The translations under genes and the position numbers were made by a program. Below, piece after piece: positions 16,319-21,617 of a stretch of 21,617 nt of DNA. Below the pieces are notes generated by a model, which worked only from the letters and a program-made list of their open reading frames with translations, did no database searches and was not told the DNA's origin. The stretch lies in the NCBI GenBank assembly GCA_900544255.1, contig UQUM01000032.1:1-21617 (forward strand), read 5' to 3'. Each line of letters begins with the position of its first letter. The first letter of the stretch is position 1. The DNA is from an uncultured Sutterella sp. Its GTDB lineage: Bacteria; Pseudomonadota; Gammaproteobacteria; Burkholderiales; Burkholderiaceae_F.

Positions 16319-16347
16319 TGGGTACTTCCTTTCGAAATTCGTAGGTC

Positions 16348-16363
16348 GAAGGCTTACGCCTTC
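16348..16363. repeat. Hairpin between aepY and the FAH-family gene
   Basis: GAAGGC and GCCTTC arms flank TTAC. On the minus strand no T-run follows, so it is more likely a transcript hairpin than a strong terminator; transcription could continue into the FAH-family gene. Confidence 0.45.
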
Positions 16364-16408
16364 TCAAAAACGGTGCATCGATCTCCGTTGCAGTCTGATC
16401 TTGTCATT

Positions 16409-17530
16409 TTAGCCGTGTGCCAGATGTGCCATAAACGCTTTTTTATTTTCAGCGGCCGTGGTCGTCGGCCGTCCCAAATCCGCTCTGGCTCCGATGGCGC
16501 ATTTCACTTCAATAAAATAAAGTGCACCAGCTGATTTGGCACGTGCGAGCGCCGCATCAAGCGCTTTTGCGTCTGCCACCGTTTCAACATGCGAATAACC
16601 GCAGGCGCGGGCTACAGCCGCAAGATCCGTTTTATCCGCCGCCGTCGGCATCCCGCCGACGCTTTCATGCGCCTCATTGTTCACTACGACATGAATGAAG
16701 TTTTTCGGAGCCAAACGCCCAACCACGGCCATGGCCCCCATATGCATCAAGACCGCTCCGTCCCCGTCGATACACCAAACGGTGGTATTCGGTTTCTGAA
16801 GCGCCACGCCGAGGGCAATGGAAGACGAATGTCCCATCGATCCTACCGTAAGAAAATCCCGTCCGTGTCCGGCGTGAGCCGCTTCCCGAATTTCAAAAAG
16901 TTCTCGGGAGGCTTTGCCCGTCGTTGAGATAATGGGGTCATTGCCGGAAACAGCCGTTATGTGACGAATAATGTCTTCCCGCCGTAAAGCATGATGATTT
17001 TTGAAAGTCATCTGCCCCTCAAACGTCAGAGCGCCCTTTCTCACGACGAAAGCCACGTCCTTCCCAGCCGACAACAGGGGACGAAACCGCGCCATCGCAT
17101 CACGAACTTCATCTTCCGTCGTGTCTTTGGAAATCACCACGGATGCGATATCCATCACACCCAACAGAGGCAACGTCACTTCCCCCTGAAAAACATGCTG
17201 CGGCTCGTCATGCACACCGGGTTCGCCTCGCCAGCCCACGACGAAAATCATCGGAATGCCATACACCTTGTCGTTCAGAAGACTTGCCGCAGGATTGACG
17301 ATATTGCCTTCACCGCTGTTCTGCAAATAGACCACCGGCGTTTTTCCCGTCGCCAAATGGTAGCCCGCCGCCAACGCCGCGGCGTTTCCTTCATTGGCGG
17401 CAATCACGTGATGCTTCGGGTCTTCACCATAAGTTGCCAAGCACCAATTGGCCAAGGCCTTTAACTGCGAATCCGGAACTCCCGTAAAAAAATCCGCCCC
17501 GACAATTTCGACAAATTTTTCAACTTTCAT
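16409..17530 (-). CDS. aepY: Phosphonopyruvate decarboxylase
   Basis: This thiamine-diphosphate enzyme converts phosphonopyruvate to phosphonoacetaldehyde and CO2, the irreversible step that drives phosphonate synthesis forward. I use ATG 17530 (373 residues), which gives the usual opening before DFFTGVPDSQL; a GTG four codons earlier (17542) is also possible. Glu47 in ANEGNA is the expected cofactor-activating glutamate. The thiamine motif runs from GDG (256-258) to NN (284-285), with GAMAVVGRLAPKNFIHVVV between and AHESVGGMPT after it, typical of this family rather than of sulfopyruvate or benzoylformate decarboxylases. It begins 16 bp after aepX and is the third gene of aepZ-aepX-aepY. Confidence 0.93.
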   Translation of the reverse strand: MKVEKFVEIVGADFFTGVPDSQLKALANWCLATYGEDPKHHVIAANEGNAAALAAGYHLATGKTPVVYLQNSGEGNIVNPAASLLNDKVYGIPMIFVVGWRGEPGVHDEPQHVFQGEVTLPLLGVMDIASVVISKDTTEDEVRDAMARFRPLLSAGKDVAFVVRKGALTFEGQMTFKNHHALRREDIIRHITAVSGNDPIISTTGKASRELFEIREAAHAGHGRDFLTVGSMGHSSSIALGVALQKPNTTVWCIDGDGAVLMHMGAMAVVGRLAPKNFIHVVVNNEAHESVGGMPTAADKTDLAAVARACGYSHVETVADAKALDAALARAKSAGALYFIEVKCAIGARADLGRPTTTAAENKKAFMAHLAHG

Positions 17531-17546
17531 ATCACTTATCACTGCC

Positions 17547-18842
17547 TTATAAAGGATCGATCAAGGTAATGATCTGCTTTACCGACATCAAACGGTCATC
17601 CACTTCTTTTGCCCGGTGATACCGCAGAATGTCTTCCGCCGTCTTCTGCATGGCAGGGAACGCACAGCGCGTCAATTGATTCGCGTAAATCACGAGATTA
17701 ATGCCGTGCCCCGCAAGTTCCGTTTCGGTCGCCGTATTAAAGGACGTCGGCACGACGACGATCGGCGTCGTCTTATCTTCCCGACGGAACGCATCACAGA
17801 ACGCATTAATCTCGGCAGGATCCTTTTTACGGCTGTGAATCATGATACCGTCCGCTCCGGCTTTGACGTAGGCTCGCGCGCGATTCAAGGCATCTTCCTG
17901 TCCCTGTTCAAGAATGAGGCTTTCAATGCGGGCAATGATCATAAAGTCATCCGTGAGCTGCACCTTCTTACCCGCTGCAATCTTTTCACAGAAGTGTTCA
18001 ATCGTATCCTGCGTCTGCTTTACTTCAGTGCCGAAGAGCGAATTCTTTTTGAGACCGGTCTTATCTTCAATGATGACGGCGGACACCCCCATGCGTTCCA
18101 AAGAGCGAACCGTGTACACGAAGTGTTCGATCATGCCGCCGGTGTCGCCATCAAACACGATGGGTTTCGTCGTCACTTCCATCACGTCGTCAATCGTGCG
18201 GAAACGCGACGTCATGTCCACCAACTCAATATCGGGCTTCCCCTTGGCCGTCGAGTCACAAAGCGAGCTGATCCACTGTGCGTCAAACTGGTCGAGTTCC
18301 CCGTTGTGTTCCACCACGGTTTTTTCCGCGAGAAGTCCCGTCAGGCCGCTGTGAACCTCTATCGCCTTGACGATGGGACGCAGCTGCAGCAACTGCCGCA
18401 GACGGCGACGGCGAAATTCCGGCATCATCAATTTGGCCTTGATGCGGGCGTCCGTGCGCTTAACGTCGTCGTTATAGGTATAGGGCACATCAATGATCTG
18501 TCCTCCCGTCACCGCCAACGCTTTTTCCGCATTATCCCGAATAGCTTTCTGAGGCCCGGTAAGCCAATTGTCGCCGTGAATCACATAGTCAGGCTTAATC
18601 TGCTCAATGATCCGATCATACATCACCGCATCCTGCAGCACTACCTCGGAAACGCCTTCCTGCGCCTTCAGAAGCGCCATGCGTTCGTCCTGCGAAATAG
18701 TCGGAAAACGGTCGAATTTCACCAAAGCCGCGTCGCTCATCACCCCTGCAATCAACCGTCCGTATTTTTGAGCTTCCCGAATAATGTTGAGGTGTCCGGC
18801 ATGGATAACGTCCGTGGTAAAACAAGCGTAAACAGTCTTCAT
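17547..18842 (-). CDS. aepX: Phosphoenolpyruvate mutase fused to a cytidylyltransferase-like domain
   Basis: This enzyme forms the C-P bond by rearranging phosphoenolpyruvate to phosphonopyruvate. The ATG at 18842 follows AGGGG by six bases; 431 residues. Residues 1-135 are a nucleotidyltransferase fold with HAGH (14-17) and HGDNW (89-93). Residues 150-431 are the mutase: SGL (165-167), Asp204, DGD (231-233), the hallmark EDKTGLKKNS (259-268), Arg305 and His336. These fall at a constant offset from the mussel enzyme's active-site residues, so the mutase should be active. EDK-xxx-KxNS separates it from isocitrate lyase and methylisocitrate lyase relatives. Odd: where cytidylyltransferases carry a GISTT/GISST signature after PYT, this protein reads PYTYNDDVKRTDARI (120-134). 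Similar domain fusions are known, as in Bacteroides AepX. It begins 14 bp after aepZ. Confidence 0.93.
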   Translation of the reverse strand: MKTVYACFTTDVIHAGHLNIIREAQKYGRLIAGVMSDAALVKFDRFPTISQDERMALLKAQEGVSEVVLQDAVMYDRIIEQIKPDYVIHGDNWLTGPQKAIRDNAEKALAVTGGQIIDVPYTYNDDVKRTDARIKAKLMMPEFRRRRLRQLLQLRPIVKAIEVHSGLTGLLAEKTVVEHNGELDQFDAQWISSLCDSTAKGKPDIELVDMTSRFRTIDDVMEVTTKPIVFDGDTGGMIEHFVYTVRSLERMGVSAVIIEDKTGLKKNSLFGTEVKQTQDTIEHFCEKIAAGKKVQLTDDFMIIARIESLILEQGQEDALNRARAYVKAGADGIMIHSRKKDPAEINAFCDAFRREDKTTPIVVVPTSFNTATETELAGHGINLVIYANQLTRCAFPAMQKTAEDILRYHRAKEVDDRLMSVKQIITLIDPL

Positions 18843-18856
18843 AATTACCCCTGAAG

Positions 18857-19993
18857 TCAATGATCGTAACGAACGGGAACAGCGACACCGACGGCGTCAA
18901 GCGCTTCCCGGAAAACAACAAAAAAGTCGATGATATCGCTTTCGTCAATAGCCCCTAAGGCACAAAGACGGAAGGTATCGTAACTCGCAATTTTTCCCGG
19001 ATAAATAGTGAAACCGTGCTCAAAACAGTAGTCGTGCACCTTCATGAAATCCCAGTGTGGGTCATCGGGATAAAGAACGGAAACAACGAGACCACTTTCC
19101 TTTTCCCGGGGCAGCAATGTTTTGAATCCCAAATGGGCGAGCCCCTCGTGAATCGCGTTGTAAACGCGCGTATGTCGAGCCCATTTAGCCGCTTCACCTT
19201 CAGCAAAATATTCCTTCAGAGCCTGAATCGCGGCGTAGATCGTCTGCACGGGAGGCGTGAAATGCATCTGTCCCGTTTTCTCAAAATAGTCATACTGCAG
19301 GAAGAGATTGCAGTAGTACGAACGTTTGGGATAGTGCGCCGACTCTTTAATTAATTGCGTACGACCGATGATAAAAGAGAGCCCCGTCATCGCCTGCAGA
19401 CCTTTTTGAGCAGACGCCATACAAAAATCAATGTTGTCCCGCTCCACATCAATCGGACGCATCGCCAGAGTTGACGTCGTGTCTACCGTAAACGTTGCAC
19501 CGTAACGATGCGCCAGAGCTCCGATCTCACGAATGGGGTTTAAAAGTCCCGTGCCAGTTTCGTTATGTGTCGTGTGCACAAGCTTCACGTCCGGATTAGC
19601 CTTCAGAGTCTCTTCCACTTTGGCCAAATCAGGCCATTGCGTTGCCGGAAAAGCCAAATCAATCACGGGAAGCCCGTAATACCGGCATATTTCCACGGCA
19701 CGGGTGCTGTAGGCCCCGTTGTTGACCACGAGAACTTTGCCGCCCTCAGGCAAAAGCGAATTGAGGCACACATCGATATTTAACGTACCGGATCCGCAAA
19801 AAAGAACGGACGTGTATTCTTCAGGATCTGCGTGCACGGTTTTCAAGAGATCCGACCGCAGCGCCTTCATAAGACCGGCAAATTCTTTTTCCCGAGGACA
19901 AATGTCGGGAACCACCTGCGCCAACTTTACGGTATCCGTTGTTGTGGCAGGCCCGGGGTTCAACAGAACCTTGCGAATGATTGTGTTCTTCAT
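18857..19993 (-). CDS. aepZ: 2-aminoethylphosphonate:pyruvate transaminase
   Basis: This PLP-dependent class V aminotransferase (PhnW family) interconverts phosphonoacetaldehyde plus alanine and 2-aminoethylphosphonate plus pyruvate. In 378 residues it has LLNPGPATTTDTVK (10-23), CGSGTLNIDV (66-75), HNETGTGLLNP (143-153), Asp171 in VDTTST for the cofactor nitrogen, and the Schiff-base Lys197 in SAQKGLQAMTG. The C-terminal YPGKIASYDTFRLCALG is characteristic. PhnW enzymes also serve in degradation, but linkage to a mutase and a decarboxylase indicates synthesis here. It is the first gene of the operon. The ATG at 19993 has no strong Shine-Dalgarno sequence. A 32-bp inverted repeat lies 26 bp upstream. 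Confidence 0.92.
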   Translation of the reverse strand: MKNTIIRKVLLNPGPATTTDTVKLAQVVPDICPREKEFAGLMKALRSDLLKTVHADPEEYTSVLFCGSGTLNIDVCLNSLLPEGGKVLVVNNGAYSTRAVEICRYYGLPVIDLAFPATQWPDLAKVEETLKANPDVKLVHTTHNETGTGLLNPIREIGALAHRYGATFTVDTTSTLAMRPIDVERDNIDFCMASAQKGLQAMTGLSFIIGRTQLIKESAHYPKRSYYCNLFLQYDYFEKTGQMHFTPPVQTIYAAIQALKEYFAEGEAAKWARHTRVYNAIHEGLAHLGFKTLLPREKESGLVVSVLYPDDPHWDFMKVHDYCFEHGFTIYPGKIASYDTFRLCALGAIDESDIIDFFVVFREALDAVGVAVPVRYDH

Positions 19994-20018
19994 GAAATTA
20001 TTTAATGTCCATCGAGTA

Positions 20019-20050
20019 GAGAGGTCACTCAGTGTAACGGGTAACCTCTC
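20019..20050. promoter_or_regulatory. Inverted repeat in front of the phosphonate operon
   Basis: GAGAGGTCAC (20019-20028) and GTAACCTCTC (20041-20050) are 10-bp arms with one mismatch around a 12-bp centre. The block lies between the tRNA terminator and the aepZ start, so it is in or near the promoter. It could be an operator, or a hairpin in the leader that hides the weak aepZ ribosome site. No T-run follows, so it is not a terminator. Confidence 0.5.
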
Positions 20051-20095
20051 TGCTCGCTAGAAAATCGGCGCTCATTCGAGGCCCGTCGTTACTAA

Positions 20096-20130
20096 CGAAA
20101 AACCCCTGAAGCCTATGACAACAGGGGTTT
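20096..20130 (-). terminator. Terminator after tRNA-Ile
   Basis: On the minus strand AAACCCCTG (20130-20122) pairs with CAGGGGTTT (20108-20100), with the T-run reaching 20098. It lies 25 bp past the tRNA 3' end and separates it from the phosphonate operon. Confidence 0.85.
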
Positions 20131-20155
20131 ACGAGAAAATCGAAAAAGCGCTGAT

Positions 20156-20232
<77 letters not shown>

Positions 20233-20300
20233 GAAATTCATGCAACAGCTGCTTTTTCTGAAACGAAACGACAAAACATCGTCCCGATCAAGGCGCGGAT

Positions 20301-20331
20301 TTTACATGAAGGCCGCGTTTCGCGCTATGCT
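20301..20331 (+). promoter_or_regulatory. Weak candidate promoter for the Lys-rich protein gene
   Basis: TTTACA (20301-20306) and TATGCT (20326-20331) are separated by 19 bp, longer than ideal. This is the best pair I see in the 181-bp gap between the tRNA and the gene. A GGCGCC, AAAAA, GGCGC inverted repeat at 20341-20356 would lie in the leader. Confidence 0.25.
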
Positions 20332-20413
20332 CAGGATTTAGGCGCCAAAAAGGCGCTGCAGTACTTAAACGCCCTTCTCTGGTTAGGGCACCATTTTCAA
20401 GGGATTGCACCAA

Positions 20414-21454
20414 ATGGCAAAAAAGACTCAGAACGCGGTTTATCTCGTGGCGGCCGACGGCCGTCTCACCGTCAAGAACTTTGAACCCCGCACCTTCGGG
20501 GATGCCCTGGAAGGCAGTCTCAAGAAGGGGTGGAAGAAGGAACCGAAGAAACTCGCGAAAGCCGTGGCATCGAACCCCGACCTGCTGACGGCCGCCGTGG
20601 GACTCATGGGCGCGGCGCAGGACATCCTCGCCAAGGAACTCGACAAACTCTCCGACAAGATCAACGGCATCTACGAAACCGCGATCGCCGACAACGACCG
20701 CGACTTTACGGACGAGGAAATCAAACTTCTCGACAAACTTGAACCTAACGCCGATCAGCTCTCCGAAGACCTCGAAGACATGGCGACGATGCCGCCCTCC
20801 GATTGGCTCCTCCTTTCCTCCAAAAAGAGCTACAAAATCGTCGTGAAGGTCTTTGAAGAATTCTTCAAGCTCCCGGTGGTGGACGGCTGGGAATGCTTCT
20901 CGGCGGCGCTTGATACGCCTGAAGGTCTTGCCGCGCACGAACTCCGCAGCCTGGGACTCGCCGCCGCGGACGATTTTGAACTCGAATTTAACTACGGCGC
21001 CGACATTGCCCCCGAATCCGTCACGACCAAGATGACGTTGGAAGAACTTTCGGTTGCTGCCTCCCAGGGCGGCTACCCCATTACGTTCGTGGAAGACGTG
21101 ATTCCGCAGCGTGCGGCCGACATAGAAGAAGAAAAGACGCCGACGAAGAAAACCGCCGCCAAGAAGGCCCCGGCCAAAAAAGCGGCAGCTAAGAAGCCTG
21201 CGGCTAAGAAGACGGCGCCCAAAGCAGAACCCAAGGCTGAAGCGGCTCCCAAGGCAGCCAAAGCAACGAAAGCTTCCGCCAAGGAAACCGTTGCCAAACC
21301 GGTAAAGGCGGAGAGGATCGAGAAAGCGGTTCCGGCTGAAAAGCCCGCCGCTAAAAAGACGTCGGCTAAGAAAGCCGCGGCCACCAAAGCGGGAACCCCT
21401 GCTGAAGTGAAAGCCGAAACGCCTGCCGTACCGGCGCCTGTCGTCAAGGCTTAA
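20414..21454 (+). CDS. Unrecognised protein with a histone-H1-like Lys/Ala/Pro tail
   Basis: I do not recognise the first 240 of its 346 residues. They are soluble-looking and rich in acidic residues from about 74 to 125 (DKLSDKINGIYETA, then DRDFTDEEIKLLDKLEP), with no signal peptide or membrane segment. From about 241 to 346 the chain becomes low-complexity Lys/Ala/Pro/Thr with repeated AAKK and PAKK units, like the tails of H1-type bacterial proteins such as AlgP or HctB. Such tails bind DNA, RNA or polyphosphate, so the same may hold here, but the function is unknown. I chose ATG 20414, nine bases after AAGGGA; an in-frame TTG at 20405 is less likely. It is monocistronic, with a terminator about 110 bp downstream, and is the only complete plus-strand gene in the window. 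Confidence 0.8.
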   Translation: MAKKTQNAVYLVAADGRLTVKNFEPRTFGDALEGSLKKGWKKEPKKLAKAVASNPDLLTAAVGLMGAAQDILAKELDKLSDKINGIYETAIADNDRDFTDEEIKLLDKLEPNADQLSEDLEDMATMPPSDWLLLSSKKSYKIVVKVFEEFFKLPVVDGWECFSAALDTPEGLAAHELRSLGLAAADDFELEFNYGADIAPESVTTKMTLEELSVAASQGGYPITFVEDVIPQRAADIEEEKTPTKKTAAKKAPAKKAAAKKPAAKKTAPKAEPKAEAAPKAAKATKASAKETVAKPVKAERIEKAVPAEKPAAKKTSAKKAAATKAGTPAEVKAETPAVPAPVVKA

Positions 21455-21562
21455 CTAAGTTCCAGACAAAAGGCCGCTGACATCCTAAACTCCCGCTCTC
21501 ATAGATCAGCAGGGCTTTGATGTTTCTCAATGAAGAGGACAATAATCCCCTTCCACCCCCAA

Positions 21563-21606
21563 AAATCCCGCGTTTTGTCACTGTTGTGATTGCGGGATTT
21601 TTATTT
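21563..21606 (+). terminator. Intrinsic terminator at the right edge
   Basis: AAATCCCGC (21563-21571) pairs with GCGGGATTT (21592-21600), with an inner TCAC/GTGA helix, followed by TTATTTATTT. The opposite strand also has a T-run, so it may serve a convergent gene beyond the window. The 108 bp between the gene's stop and this stem hold nothing I can identify. Confidence 0.8.
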
Positions 21607-21617
21607 ATTTGCGATAA

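Noticed and set aside
16320..16410. Direct repeat of the tRNA-Ile 3' end as an island boundary
   Set aside because: I compared this gap with the tRNA 3' sequence and saw no matching stretch.
17616..18854. Plus-strand open frame of 412 codons opposite aepX
   Set aside because: It is a mirror of a strongly conserved gene; no ribosome site or family resemblance was found.

Overview
This window most likely comes from a GC-rich Gram-negative proteobacterium. A betaproteobacterium of the Sutterellaceae type is my best guess, inferred from gene content and codon style and not proven. The Gram-negative call rests on the RecC-RecB-RecD set, a periplasmic-binding-protein ABC importer with a signal peptide, and a proteobacterial-style class I (Fe-S) fumarase. 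Almost everything is on the minus strand. Only the last gene and the mobile-element remains at the left edge lie on the plus strand.

Layout from left to right. Bases 1-77 are the right end of an IS200/IS605-type element: the last codons of a probable tnpB, the terminal hairpin, and TCAA. IS21-like repeats follow, then a gene-free flank. Bases 428-4379 hold a four-gene ABC importer, transcribed as binding protein, permease, permease, ATPase. An intrinsic terminator/attenuator lies between the binding-protein gene and the first permease gene. After a regulatory-looking gap come recC, recB and recD (13508 down to 4773), whose enzyme repairs double-strand breaks. Next are class I fumarase (13648-15294), a fumarylacetoacetate-hydrolase-family enzyme (15614-16318) and a three-gene phosphonate operon (19993 down to 16409). 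A tRNA-Ile(CAU) and a plus-strand gene for an unrecognised protein with a long Lys/Ala/Pro tail close the window.

The phosphonate operon encodes the whole route from phosphoenolpyruvate to 2-aminoethylphosphonate (2-AEP): PEP mutase (aepX), phosphonopyruvate decarboxylase (aepY) and 2-AEP:pyruvate transaminase (aepZ). The PEP mutase carries an N-terminal cytidylyltransferase-like domain whose second nucleotide-binding signature looks degenerate. No glycosyltransferase or surface-polysaccharide gene is nearby, so where the 2-AEP goes is not visible. The ABC importer resembles the polyamine/iron/2-AEP superfamily, but its substrate cannot be read from sequence alone.

The points most worth a second look are the altered AepX domain with its missing acceptor pathway, the acidic-body/basic-tail protein at 20414-21454, the inverted repeat in front of aepZ, the paired inverted repeats between recD and the importer, and the IS605 end with its readable guide flank.
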